Shown piece by piece: positions 19,980 through 31,849 of a stretch of DNA of 64,000 nt. How positions within the stretch are numbered: position 1 is the stretch's first letter; the number at the start of each line of letters is the position of its first letter. The DNA is taken from the NCBI GenBank assembly GCA_948567375.1, contig OX419758.1:6887001-6951000 (forward strand). The letters run 5' to 3'. This DNA comes from Lunularia cruciata (Eukaryota > Streptophyta > Marchantiopsida > Lunulariales > Lunulariaceae). Both the position numbers and the translations under genes were made by a program. Below the pieces are notes generated by a model. The model did not search any database. It was not told the DNA's origin and saw nothing but the letters and a program-made list of their open reading frames with translations.

Positions 19980-21480
19980 AACATGAGTATCATTAGAGAT
20001 GGATGGGAAAAGATAAGAAAAATAAATATTCCCACCTATTTTAGAGCCATGTTATGTGCTTTAGCAAAGAAAGACTCCCAAGGGATCTCCTTACCATGTG
20101 CTCTCAACTGATGTCAATTGTGAGAACTCTTTTATGGCAATGCGATGACTATACAAAAGAAGTGTTTGATACCATAGAAAGTGCAGACAATTCAACTCTC
20201 CTCCTCAGATTCCCTCCTTGATCTCCATGGGATCAAGGAAGGGATCTGATTTCCAGATGAGAAAAGAGCATGGAATAATGTTGGATGAAAGATGGTATTG
20301 AATTTGTTGGAGACGTCAACTTGGACTACCATCCAATTTGGATGAATGTACAAGGATGCTCAAATTCTTGCAATAATCATCTCACACCCCTAGAGTAGTC
20401 ATAGAAAAATAAAGAGGAGACAAGAGGGGGGGAAAAGAGTATCATAGCTATAAGCAAATTGCAAAAGATCATCCCCAATGATAATAGAGCACACACCAAA
20501 TATCTCCTTCACAAGAGCTAGGAGACTAGAAGCTCCAAAAAGATGAGTTGCTCTAGGGGGTACATGACTTGAGGCAATGTGTTAACAAAAAGCAAAGAGG
20601 AAGAGAAAATTCAAATCTAGAGTATCAAGGGAAAGGAAATCCCATATGTGTAGAAAATTAGTCATGATAGCTCACTTGCAAAATAATGTAAAGAGAGGAG
20701 TAGAGTGTGGGCAAAGCAAAACTCAATAAGCTATAACTCCTCATTTTGTTGAAAATCATGGATGAACAAAAGAAGGTTCAATGATAGGTAGATGAAGGGT
20801 ATGTAAATTTGATTAAATATCAGAGGAGAAAATTGCTAGTTGGGAGTGTGAGAGCACTTGGGCTGCCCATTTGTACTCCCCTATTTGACCTAATGGCAAG
20901 GAGCAATGGAGGCAATAATATTCTAGAGGTAGTGCATGGGTTTATGCAGACTCTACAATCCACAGAGCTATGGCCTAGGCCCTAATGGTGCTCCTCCTGG
21001 AGGGTTGCACAATCTCCTCTCAAGAACGTATAGATCCTAGAGGTAGTCTTCTGATGGCCCAAAGTACCTCCATGGGCTGGAAGGCGTAGTATCCACTAAG
21101 GGAAAATGGCCAATAAAGCCCAAGTGGAAACATCTCTCACGTGGTCATCAACCAAGATAGTACGGAGTAGGAGTGACATTGTAGAGCCAACAAGTGGACG
21201 TAAAGGCATAAGGATCTTGGTTTATATTGGTTGGCATGACAAACTTGCTATGTATGCCTAAAGAGGGTCCAAAGAGTGTAACCAAGAGCGTAAGTCGGGG
21301 GAAGCCTGTAGAGATACAACTGGAGTACAAATGGGGTCTAGGGGGTAGGAATAGGGGTGACCTCTGCCGGCATACACAAACAACAAGATTTCCCTTGTGT
21401 TGCGCTAAGCCAATCTCTAGCCATAGACAATCCGGACAAAATTGGGTAGGAGGATAGTGGGGCAAGCCGCAAATACCTAT
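19980..21480 (-). other. Gene-poor stretch with a decayed minus-strand reading frame
   Basis: The longest frame is 21465-21148, 105 codons. It continues in the same frame past TGA and TAG stops to about 20885 with protein-like composition (VTLFGPSLGIHSKFVMPTN, ERCFHLGFIGHFPLVD). I do not recognise it. It could be an old retroelement gag or chance. Nothing else is supported here. Confidence 0.2.
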
Positions 21481-23281
21481 GTAACCTTGGCATTAAGGAT
21501 TTTTGTATATTGTTATCATCATTTTAATAGGCTTCTATGAGTGATAATACAAATTTTTTGGTAGAGGAGAGAGGGTATTGCAATTGGACGAGCCAAACTT
21601 ACTTCACATTATTTTACAAAGAAACTTAATAAATTTACACTACTTCCAAGGTTTGTAGCACCCACTGGTATTATCTTTGCATCGAGGATACTTCCACCTT
21701 TATACATCCTTAGAGAAAGTTCACTATAAAACTCAACATAAACCTCTTTTGGTAAATTTAGTATATTCAACCATTCGATTCGATTTGATTTGGGACTTTG
21801 CCCTTCTTTCGAGTGCCTTGGGCCCTTTCTTCTTTTTACACTTTTATTGCCTTGTATATGAAGAGAAGGAAGGGAATACACTGTTTAGTGCTTTCATTTG
21901 GCTCGGTCGTCTACGTAACATCCTTTCAATCCGTAGAATGCTTGTAGAAAAGCGTTGTCAGTACATATGAGCTACTACTACAGTAAAAGTGGCTTTTAGT
22001 TCACGGCAGCAGGATGATGGCATGTGCTCAGTACGAGATCAATGTAAAAAGGCTATGAAGATACTGTGAAAGAATTTGCCAGGAGTTGTAAGAATTACAG
22101 AAGCCTGCATGTAGAGTTACAGGAGTTTATACGTTACCTTTGAGGGCACATTCTTGCTCGCTCACAATCCGGAAAGGCATGCCTTTTCATATCCCGAACT
22201 ACTAAACCTCGATGACTCATGTACTTCCTGTTTCCCAACATACAGTCTTGAACTCTCTATTTGGGAGAACTTTCCACCTACTATTCGTCAATCGAGTCCC
22301 AAGTTACTGCTTGATAGCTCTTCTCCAACCTTGTTCCAATCAGCAAGCCTCCTACTACCTTCTAGTATCTCATATTTCCTTCGAAAGTACCTCCCATATC
22401 CTCCGAAAGTCTTCAACAAGTGTATGCGTACTTCTATCCACAGTCTACGCCATAAAAGTCAATAGGAACTGCAGTAGAAGTCAATAGGAAGTGACAGGCT
22501 CTTTGTACTTTTCATGTCCTTCAACTTTCATATCACATGCACTTGGAGGTACATTCTAGGTAACTTGAGTTCCCACAAGTTATGCAAAAACCCACCGTAA
22601 GTTTCAAGCTCACTTCATAGAATATTTTATGATGTATGATGTCGATAGCATTAGAGCCAATAATTATCAAGGGCTTCTAATACAAAGCTTGTTCTGTAAA
22701 GCAGTTATCCAGGTACAGCGTAAATCATTCTCCATCGCCCATATTCCGAGTATGCATCGGGGTAACAAAATTTGACCAAAGTCTTTCAGGAGTCATCATG
22801 TTGATAGTGATTGAGAAACCACGGTCCATCTTGATCAGATTTATCCCAAGGTTAGCAGTACGTGGAAAACTAAGTTCTTGTCACATAACTACCACCATCG
22901 TGCCACTAGTGGCAAGACGACAAAGAAAGTTGAATGCACTTTTGCAGTGATAAACTTTTGGATTATATTGAATATATATATATTCAAGTATAGATATACG
23001 GTACATCATCTGCTGCTACCTGGGACCCGCATGAAATATGTTTTGCATCCGATTGTGCAAATCTTTTGGGGTTTAGCACTATTTTACCTCTTAAGTTTTG
23101 TCCTTATATGGCTTTATGATATGTCTTCCCGTCCTTGTTGTTATCCTACGTAGCACTCTTAGAATCTCTAACAACTTCTACTAAACTCGAATCCCATAGA
23201 TAAAAGGATAGACCTAGAGAATTCTCATCTTGTCTTGTATTTAAGAATGGCAACGTCCAAAGATGTAAAATCTCAGTCACG

Positions 23282-23330
23282 ATTTGTCATATCCAATCAA
23301 GTCAGTATGACTTGATTGGATATGACAAAT
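23282..23330. repeat. Perfect inverted repeat, 23-bp arms, 3-nt loop
   Basis: The arms ATTTGTCATATCCAATC.. (23282-23304) and its exact reverse complement (23308-23330) are separated by GTA. Transcribed, it would form a perfect 23-bp hairpin. Confidence 0.95.
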
Positions 23331-24129
23331 ATGACAGTAAATAGACTTCATTTGATAGTGGTCTCTAATTATGTTACGAATCATAGAGTCACATATGTGT
23401 AATTTCCATACTAATGTTTAGAAATTTACCAAGTATAGCTAAAACAACATTAGATAGTAATATGTTTTTGATATTAGCAACTTCTTGACTATATACTAAG
23501 CATTATGGTCTAGATTAGAGGCTAGAGATCTTGGTGACTCTAAGGCTAGAAATTTTCTGAGATGGCAGTGACAAAAGCTTAGAAATGTTGTTGACGTGGA
23601 CAATGATGTTATTCAACTAAATTCTTCAATAAAAATAGAGGTGCTCATTTACATAGAAATGTTTTGCAATCTTTGATTTGGACCAAACAAAATCTTCACT
23701 CATCAAATTATGATTGACCTTGATGATACGTTAGAGGTAAGTTCTTTGACAGTATTGTCCACTACTATTTTGAATCTTATGTTATAAAATGATTTTTTTA
23801 GGTGGTAGAGTTCTCATTCAAAGTTCAGCTATATTCATCAAGAAGATGTGCAAAATGGAATTTAGTTAACTATTCTGTTTTTTCTTATCATTGAATATGA
23901 AAATAAATAAAATAATTATTTAAATGAAGGTGAAATAAACTTAATGGGGTAAGAAAATGATTTATTGGCTATTAACTAGTAGATTATTAAAAGAGAAGAA
24001 TGATCATTTGCCAATTTATTGATCAATAGTTTTACCTCATAAGCTCTAAAAGCTCATAAAGCCTAGTTAAGCAATATATTTAATCTCTTATGAACTATGA
24101 GCATAGAACTATCACAAAATTTGAGCATG

Positions 24130-24722
24130 TTGATTTTGTCCTTTTGATATCGCATCTTGATAAACATATGATGAGAAATCAAATCCAAATAAAATATATA
24201 TGAACAAAAGTTGAAGATAGATGCTTGTATTCACAAGCATCTATATTCAATGTGGGCGTCTGTCTCTTAAAGGAAGAGGTATTTCAAGAGCATGTTGGAT
24301 AGTAATAAATTTGATTGTGCTTTTTATTATTTTAGGTTTGATTGTCAAACATGTCTTTGTTTTGCAAAAGAGATTTATTTCCTATCCTAACATATATAGT
24401 ACTACTTGCATTCATAGACTTCTTATCACAAAAGACTGTACGAAGAACCAAGTGAATTCTAGTGAGCACATGCAATGTCACATCCTTATTAAATCCTTAT
24501 TAATGTACTTTGTTTACATAAAGCTAGGATTCTCTATTATGGAGAGAGTTATTTTTGAACTTGTTTATGATCTTCTAGATGAACATATATCTAGAAATAA
24601 ATCCAAACGTATAATAAATGAACAAAGGTTAAATATAGATGCTTGTGTGTGCAACATGGTTGTCTTGTTTCTCAAAGGAAGAAGTCTATGAAAGGGCATG
24701 TTGAAGAGTAAAAAATGTACTA
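24130..24722 (+). repeat. Diverged direct repeat, possibly a doubled copia 3' end
   Basis: Segments about 24130-24315 and about 24545-24722 share GAACAAA(A/G)GTT(G/A)AA, GATAGATGCTTGT or ATAGATGCTTGT, AAAGGAAGA and GCATGTTG in the same order. The second copy reads ISRNKSK...INEQ..., vaguely like the C-terminus of copia RNase H, but this is weak. There are no intact coding frames. Confidence 0.4.
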
Positions 24723-26380
24723 ATTAGTATTTATTTTTAAGACCAACAAGTTAGTGTGTCATCACTGTTAGTATTCTACCTTGTCTATCAAGCATACACT
24801 CTAAATGTGAGCATTGAAAAATTATCTTCCTTTCTCTTGCCATTATTTGTATAGTGCATACCCAAAAGAACTGAACTTTAAGAGTCATCCACCTTCTATT
24901 GAAAGTTTCTAGTAATAATGTCACCTAAGGTAGGAATATTTAGATACTTAAGTACACATTCCAAGAAGATTGAATTGTTTGGATTCATTTTTGTTATACA
25001 TTTCTTACTATTGCTCATAAGCATGAAGTCATACTTTCATTGCAAAGTTTCAATCACAATTTTTAGATGTAGTTTTAGTGTAAAAAATTGGTCCTTGTTC
25101 TAATGTTATAGCATAATTAAGATACCACTGTAATACATATAATCACAGTTTGGTACAAAATCCAATATTACATGACCCAACTTTAATGCTGACTTTTTGT
25201 ATTATTAAGCTCTAAATGTATAACTTAGTGCTAAGAAGTATGGTGTATTATTGACAAAATCTATTATGTTTGATAAAAATATCTCATGATTCATAAAATA
25301 AATGGTGTGCTCAAGTTAGTATTTTGTGTCTCTAAGTGGCTGTTTGGACTATTTACTTGGTTTCATTGTTTAGAGAGAACTCGGATTCTTTTTAGGAAAC
25401 AATTTCCATACAAGATTAGTAAGCTTGGTCTCATTGGTGAGAGCTAGACAGTGAAAGAAGGAGTCCATATGTTATTTTACTCTTCTGAGGCCCAATAAAA
25501 AGATCATAGTAAAATGCCAATCAAACTATGGTTACTAACTTATAAGAAAATCAAAAGTATTAGTGTATGCTTTGGATATCTTAACCATATTTGTTACCCA
25601 AATAAAAAGCTAAGAAAAGGATTACCATATTGTACTTCCTTGCCTTTTTCTTGTGCATACATGATGGCCACTTGTAGGATGGCCAAGAAATATCTCTGGG
25701 TGACACCTCTTAAGTAAGAAGCTTCTAAATTATGTTAGTTTCCATCATGAAACATGATATATTATCTCCATTTGGCATCACAAAATTTTATGCTAAGTTA
25801 AACTCTTTGGACGTGAATAGAAAGGACATCAAAAAATTTCAATCAGAATATGCTAGACTATATTGAGCATTATAAGAGACTATGTTTTGCTAAATAATTT
25901 AGAAGTGAATTGAAATTACATAAAAAAGTAGCAATTATGATAAAGGTTATATTCTTGCTAGTGCTTGCAAAAGCCTAAAATTTCCCAAACTCATTGTAAA
26001 AAATCCTATTAGGCAAGTTTTGGGGTAAAAGTTCAACTTCATTGAACTTTAAGAGAGGTATCTTTGGGGTTCATGTAGATGTCAACAAATTTAGGGTTAA
26101 GCATGAGACTTAAACATTTTGTGGACTGCTATGGGATGTTGGAGAAATTTATTCACATGTATGTCTTATGTGTTATATATAATCCTCGACCATTTTTTAC
26201 TTACCTCAAGAGATTAGCCTATTTTCAAAAAAATTTAGCTCATTAAAATGGTAATCTCCTTAGTGAACCTTGTGTTGGCTTACTTTCCTCCTAAAAATTG
26301 GTTATTTTGCAAGAAATTCAGAATGTTTGTCATCTTTTCACAAATTTTGATGTGCTTTATGTTAAAGAACAAGTGAACAA

Positions 26381-26757
26381 TGTAAAAGACTAAGGAGAGA
26401 AATAGAATGATGGAAGAGTAGAGTGGAATATCACATTGGGATTCTTAAGTGTGTGAAACTCCAAATGCTTAGCTTGAGCTTAGCTTGGGTATTTATAGGT
26501 AACTTGGGCACAAGCCTTCCAAGGAAGGATCCCTCTAGGAGCCATCTTACTTGGAGTGCAAGCTAAGCTAGCTGTCAACTTAGCGTATAACAACTCTACC
26601 CTTGGAAAACTTACTAGAAGCTAGAATAGTCTACCCACAAGCTTTCTTGATGCTTCTAGCAAATTCTTTGGCTAGTTCTCTTTTTTTGGCTATATTTAGC
26701 TTATACTACTAACTTGTTAGCATCTACTTACATGTCTACTAGCTCCATATTATTACA
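26381..26757 (-). repeat. 3' LTR of chromovirus E
   Basis: The minus strand runs TGTAATAATATGGAGC...CTTAGTCTTTTACA, 377 bp. TATAAAT lies at about 26497-26491. HSE-like motifs are degraded compared with B. Confidence 0.85.
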
Positions 26758-27742
26758 TATGCCCCTACTGCTAGTTGGTGATGTCCTTGTCACCATGGAA
26801 TCCTCAAACTCTTGTAGAGCTATTTGTGCATTATGGGGATGAGAAAGAGGCTCTCATGTGACATCATGAAGGGGATACCTTTACAAAGGACTTTTTATTC
26901 AATACATCATTGGTGGCCATGTTGGATGTCATGACATACAACGATATGATCAACTTCATATTCCTCATGATCATTGATAGGGATAAGAGGAAGAGGGGCT
27001 GGAGACGAGTGGGAAAGGAAGATGGGTTAGAAACAAAGGGGTTTAACTTTGAAACATAAAAGATAAGATGGATCCATATATGACTAGGGAGAGCAAGTTT
27101 GTAGGCAATGGGAGAAATAATCTGAGTAATCTCAAGATAGATCTATCCAATTGGGAGTAAGTTTATAGACTTGGGTATCAAGTGCAAGAGGAAAGTTACC
27201 CAAAGAAAGCATGATCTTATCACCTAGTTGAAAGGTGAGAATTTGAGGATGTTTATCAACATATTGCTTTTGCTAATTTTGAGCAAAGAGAAGATGAAAC
27301 TTTACTTGGTGTAGAGATTTAGATAACAAGGATAAGAAGGTGGAAGTATGTGGGACATGAGATAGTAGAGGAGCAAGAAGATCATCTGGAACAAGTGGAT
27401 CTTACCCATAATTAAGGAAGAAGAGAAAAAAGCTAATACTTGCTTGTGTGGAATTATTGTAGGAAAACTTGGAAGTTGCAAGACAAGAATCCCAATTAGT
27501 GTGGTGAATGTTGACAAAGGCACAAAACATCTCCTCCAAAGTGAATTTTGCTTGTTTTTTTTCTATCAATTTGAGGATGATAAGTTGTAAACAATACAAA
27601 CTTAGTACCAAGGAGTTTAAAAAAATGCTTACCAACATTCACCACTAAAGTGAGGATCTTTATTAGAGATGAGAACTCTTGGCATCCCATGGTGCTTGAA
27701 GATGATGGTAAAGTAGATTTGTGCCAATGTTGGAGCATCAGT
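26758..27742 (-). pseudogene. E integrase core to chromodomain
   Basis: From TDAPTLAQIYF (about 27742) through KHHGMPRVLISNKDP, FVNIHHTNWDSCLATSKFSYNNSTQASISF and FLNYG to a decayed chromodomain (DHEEYEVDHIV...KVLCKG, about 26990-26800). The frame is split into several pieces. Confidence 0.75.
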
Positions 27743-27747
27743 TGTAT

Positions 27748-28489
27748 TTTAATACTCCGAGGACAAGAGAGGAGAGAAAACACAGATTGCACTCTCAAAC
27801 ATTCGATGCTCCAAGGGAGCACCTTCTCTTTATTATATAGACAAAGAGGGTCTCCTCCAAGGAAGCTCCACCATAGGATTAGGGACACAGATAGGTGAAA
27901 TGTCAGCACGCTCCACCCTTGGATTACTTACTTGGATGGGTGACCTGTCTGGTCTAGGTCCTATCTGGTTGGTCAAACAAGCTTTGACCGGAGGGAATCT
28001 TTTAGGGAATCTTCCTGTAGGAATCTCAGAATCACGTGAGTAAGGTACCGTTGGAAAGCTCTCGACGAGACAAAGCAAGGGGGAGGGAGGCCAGCCTTTC
28101 CTCCATTTGGGGGGGGGGGAGCCAACACATTTTCAAGGCCTAATTCATCCGTTTAGGCCTCCAAAATTGCCTTTAAAGATTTCAGGCATATTTCGGTTCC
28201 TACCCTATTAGTAGAAGTCCCCTTTTGGTGATACCTCTTTCTGATCTGTTTAGTCCGTCATGTGTAACATCCTTCCAGATGTTACCAAACCAATTCTCAC
28301 CTTTAAATCATATGTGTAGCTATTGGTTCTAAGGTTCTCAAGTCTATTTCAGTTTCTGCCCTATTAGTAGAAGTACTCTTTTGGTGATACTTCTATCTGA
28401 TCTATTTTGACCATCATGTATAACATCATTCCAGATGTTACCAAACCGAATTTCACATCTAGATCATATGGCTAACCCTTGGTATTACA
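27748..28489 (-). repeat. Solo LTR J, copy 1, in E integrase
   Basis: The 742-bp element is flanked by TGTAT on both sides (27743-27747, 28490-28494). On the minus strand it begins TGTAATACCAAGG and ends GGAGTATTAAA, so the final CA is lost. TATATAATAAAG lies on the minus strand at about 27838-27827. It has a 156-bp tandem duplication (28189-28344 and 28345-28482) in the part that would be U3. There is an 11-G run at 28109-28119. It matches the single-unit copy at 32579-33144. Confidence 0.8.
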
Positions 28490-28494
28490 TGTAT

Positions 28495-30260
28495 CCATGG
28501 TAGGTACCAAATGAATCTACTTGTTGAGCTTTACAGCAAACACTATGATGGTTGTATGGCCCTAGTCTATCTTTAGCAAGGATATGATGCAGTCTAAGCT
28601 TACATGTTCCCAATAGGTAGATGCAATTGGTAGTGGTTGAAGGAGTCCACTCGGCTTTTGATTATTAGTTTTGTTGCATTGGTTGTTCTCACACAATTAA
28701 CAAACCCTCAAACCTTGCATGCCATGTTGGGCCACCACCATTGATGTTATAGGATACACAAAGTCTTGTCCCATCCATATAACCAATGATTAGTTATTCA
28801 TGGACTTCTCAAAGTCACAAAAGTTGTAGAACACTTGGATTTATGTTTCACCCTTGGCTGGAACATAAATCTAGTTTTCATAAAATAGAAAGCCTTTCTT
28901 GAAGAAGAAAATGTTGTATTCCTTGTCGTGTGCTACAAGACAACCTTATACCGACTAAAAGAAGGAGTCTTGTTGTAAAGCAACCATAAAATTGATTTGG
29001 ACTATTTTGTCAAGTGACACTATTGTAATTGTGACTATTATGAGAGATCCAAGAAGAGTCTTCAAACCAGGTTGTCATGATAAAGCATCAATGATAGTAT
29101 GGAACTTGTCCAAAATTTTTAATTAATCTTGATTTCAAACAACTATAGTTATTTCTCCCATCAATGATGTCTACTCTTCATGTGCTCCAAATATATGATC
29201 TGCAACAAAAGTTTGTGATTGGTTTCCATGATCACTTGTTTGTCCAAAAGATAATATCTCTATACCTTTGTAGATATAGCATTGCTAGTTTTTCTTGATC
29301 TCAAATAGAGTAATTCCTTTATATGATTTTTAGTTAATAAGACACAAAGGCAATGGGATGTAATCCATCTGGAAATTCCTATTGCAACACGACTCCATTT
29401 GCAAAGTTAGAAACATCAAAATCAATCATACAAGGTAGTTGAGGATCATATGGTTGGAGGATGGGTTGTGAAGACACCTTATGCTTTAGTTCTTGAATGA
29501 TCCTTTGTGCTTGGTGGTCCACTAAAAGCTTGATGTCTTCTCCAAGAGATTGGTCAATGGTGTGAGCACACAAGCATAGTAATGGATGAACCATTGGTAA
29601 AACTCACCAATGCATTAAATACTCACACTTCCATGGCATCCTTAAGAGTAAGCCAATTGGTAATGGCCTTGATTTTCTCCTTTCCATCTTGATCCCCTTT
29701 GATGAGACCTTATGACTAAGAGGATATCTTCCTTCTACCAAAAGGTACACTTTTACTTTTTGCAATAAAACTTCCATACAATACCATCCAAGAATACCAC
29801 CATATATTGATCTAATAGCCCATCCAACACTTGATGCATTTGATCTATGAAAATTTCCAAAGTATTAGTGAGCCCAAAAGGTAAAACTCTCCACTCAAAA
29901 TGTTTATACCTCATGCAAAAGGTATTATTCTGTACCTATAAAATGAGAATGTGCCAATATCCATTTTGAAGATCCAACTTGGAGAAGTATCATGCTCTAC
30001 TCTATTAATCCAATAAGTAATCAATTCAAGGCAAGAGATACATATTCTTCATAGTTTGTTTTTTAAGGCCATGGTAGTCATTATAGGGTTGAAGTACTCT
30101 ATCCTTGTTTGGTACAAAGAGTATTGGTGCTCCCAAGGAGATGTATTATATCATATGAAATCCTTCTCCAACAACCCGGTCAATGTTATTGGAGCTCTTT
30201 TAACTTTTTTGGTGAGAGCCTATAGATTGGTCTACTCATGGGAGTAATACCTACCAATAG
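28495..30260 (-). pseudogene. E reverse transcriptase, RNase H and integrase N-terminus
   Basis: The RT blocks GYWHILI, FCMRYKHFEWRVLPFGL and the catalytic region at about 29810-29790 are readable. There VVFLDG replaces VVFLDD, followed by a short deletion. RNase H lies at 29594-29379 (IDFDVSNFANGVVLQ) and the integrase zinc-binding region at about 28830-28690. Many stops and shifts are present. Confidence 0.75.
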
Positions 30261-30564
30261 CTTGATATTGAAGGGCATACCTCAATCAAATGGTAATCCT
30301 TTTGGATGATCATCCATAAACACATTTTACATTTCTTGCACTATTTGATCAACCATTGCTTGTTGAGGTTACTTGCTCTCATCATATTCTCCTTGAATGA
30401 TGGTCTTGATCCACACAACAAAAATAGGTATATATTTTCCCAAAGCTTGCTCTATAGCTATTGTATTGATAAACTTCTTATTTCTTACTTAGAGGTACCA
30501 AACAACCTAATTTGTAATTCTTACCTTCGTGTTATAATTGAATTTGTTGTTGGATCCAATCAAA

Positions 30565-30861
30565 TTAAACCGTATGACATTCAAGCCAAGGCAGACTTAG
30601 AATGATATTGTAGCAAAGAGGATCTACCACAAACCTCACACACTTTGAATAGTCCTTCTTAATCTTGAATATAACAAGATATGAAGCGCAAAATGCAAAA
30701 CCCTTTCTACCATCCACTATCATCAATCTAATACCAAATACTAGTTTGCTAGGAATACATAATTCCTTCATTAATTGTATAGATATATAATTTTTAGAAC
30801 TCCCATAATCAACCAAACTTGTAAAACAATGATTGGATATCATACCTTGCAAATGTTTCAA
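30565..30861 (-). pseudogene. E aspartic protease
   Basis: The open frame of 98 codons has LVDYGSSKNYIS, where the family has LVDSGSSxNFIS, so the active-site D-S-G is D-Y-G here, and IILSLPWLECH, the hydrophobic-L-G/S-x-x-W-L block. Ser-to-Tyr next to the catalytic Asp would inactivate it. Confidence 0.75.
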
Positions 30862-31014
30862 ACTTGCATAGGTTCAGCATTTAATCCTATTGGAAAAAAT
30901 CAAGTTCACAGTAAGTAGCTAGATATCTCTTACTAGGATTCATTTTTTCCTTGATCCTCATATTCCAAGAATTACACTTGGGTGATGTGTCAAGGTTGTC
31001 CATTCTTAGTTAGA

Positions 31015-31070
31015 CATTTGGTGATATAATGTCCTATTTGGTGACAATAAAAGTAACCACTATTTTATCA
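31015..31070 (-). pseudogene. E gag zinc-knuckle remnant
   Basis: YFYCHQIGHYITKCLTKNG fits CCHC with the first Cys changed to Tyr. It lies just upstream of the protease, as expected. Sequence upstream of it is repeat H, so the rest of gag is absent. Confidence 0.6.
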
Positions 31071-31089
31071 TAATCATTTTCTATCTATA

Positions 31090-31520
31090 GTGCTAAGTGA
31101 TTTCTTTTCAATAATATATCATCTATATATACATTGTTACACAAATAGATTTTTGTTGATATCATACACTATAGAAATAAAAATCATACAATAGTCATAA
31201 ATAAACTCTAAAGTATCACAATAATCAATTTTCTCTTCTACTTGAAGTACACTCAAATTTCTCTCTTGGGTTGCATTTTAAAGTTATACCCCTTTTCTCA
31301 ACTTGGATCTCCAACCTTAATGGTGTTGTTGATGGAAAGTTTGATATTATAAACAATGCAAGTGATGGTGGGTCCCATGGTGTAATCAATAGTCCTAATA
31401 TAAAATCTGGTTGCTGCTTAGTAGTCTCTAAGCAACTACTAATATAACTCTAATTGGCAAGAGTATCACTCTTATGTTTGAATAAACTAGCTTTGGTGCT
31501 ATAAATATTATGATAGCTAT
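31090..31520 (-). repeat. Repeat H, copy 2
   Basis: The reverse complement aligns with 30-510 of the window (for example TTAGAGTTAT, GACTACT, CAATCAGATTTT / CAACCAGATTTT, CCCACC(G/A)TCACTT, TGATTATTGTGA). It is more diverged and slightly shorter. It lies between E gag and copy 3. Confidence 0.55.
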
Positions 31521-31529
31521 CATGCATAT

Positions 31530-31724
31530 TTACATCACTACACAATATACATCATTGTCAATATCATACATTATAGAAGCACAACTCATCCAAAAGTCAT
31601 ACATAAATGTTAATGTACCACAATTGCACCCTAGTTGGTGGTTAGCTCCCTCGAACTTTTGATAGCCATCTACTCCAATGGTATATGATATACCATCTAT
31701 ACATAAATACATATGGTATAACAT
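31530..31724 (-). repeat. Repeat H, copy 3 with open frame
   Basis: An ORF of 64 codons reads ...CGTLTFMYDFWMSCASIMYD...DVYCVVM. The last 30 codons match copy 1 (424-513) in the same frame. The preceding GVDGYQKFEGANHQLGC part has no counterpart in copy 1. Confidence 0.45.
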
Positions 31725-31765
31725 CTATACATACATACATATGGTATATGATATACCATATGGTG
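31677..31765. repeat. ATGGTATATGATATACCAT near-palindromes and CATA repeats
   Basis: Two copies of the 19-bp near-perfect palindrome (about 31678-31696 and 31741-31759) flank short ATACATA repeats. Confidence 0.8.
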
Positions 31766-31849
31766 TACAAAGCTCAAGAGGCTAGGTGCTATTGAGCCCT
31801 ATCATTAGTTCCTTGTTTGCAATCTATATCACATAAAGAGTGAATTAGG

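Larger units (their letters stand above)
21481..26380. other. Intergenic, no recognisable gene
   Basis: The stretch is AT-rich from about 23.2 kb on. Open frames here (for example 22154-22465 and 24221-24691) have no recognisable motifs. It holds the hairpin at 23282 and the direct repeats at 24130-24720 listed separately. Confidence 0.5.
26381..31070 (-). mobile_element. Chromovirus E (same family as B and D), 5'-truncated
   Basis: On the minus strand: zinc-knuckle remnant of gag (about 31065-31020), protease (30861-30565), RT, RNase H, integrase, chromodomain, 3' LTR (26757-26381). It is interrupted by solo LTR J at 27748-28489. Removing J and one TGTAT copy restores the integrase frame (HLVPTMDT-TDAPTLAQIYF), matching D in length. 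The 5' LTR and most of gag are missing. Confidence 0.85.

Noticed and set aside
22154-23153. Possible small genes at 22.1-23.2 kb
   Set aside because: Overlapping short frames without motifs. Base composition alone does not support a gene.
23282-23330. MicroRNA precursor
   Set aside because: A 3-nt loop and perfect 23-bp stem leave no room for a miRNA/miRNA* duplex with normal processing.
24221-24691. 156-codon open frame on plus
   Set aside because: No domain, hydrophobic AT-driven composition, and it spans two diverged direct repeats. I treat it as chance openness, at most an old copia tail.
28079-28119. G-run as a regulatory G-quadruplex
   Set aside because: GGGGG, GGG and an 11-G run could form one, but the homopolymer may be a sequencing or slippage feature and lies in a dead solo LTR.
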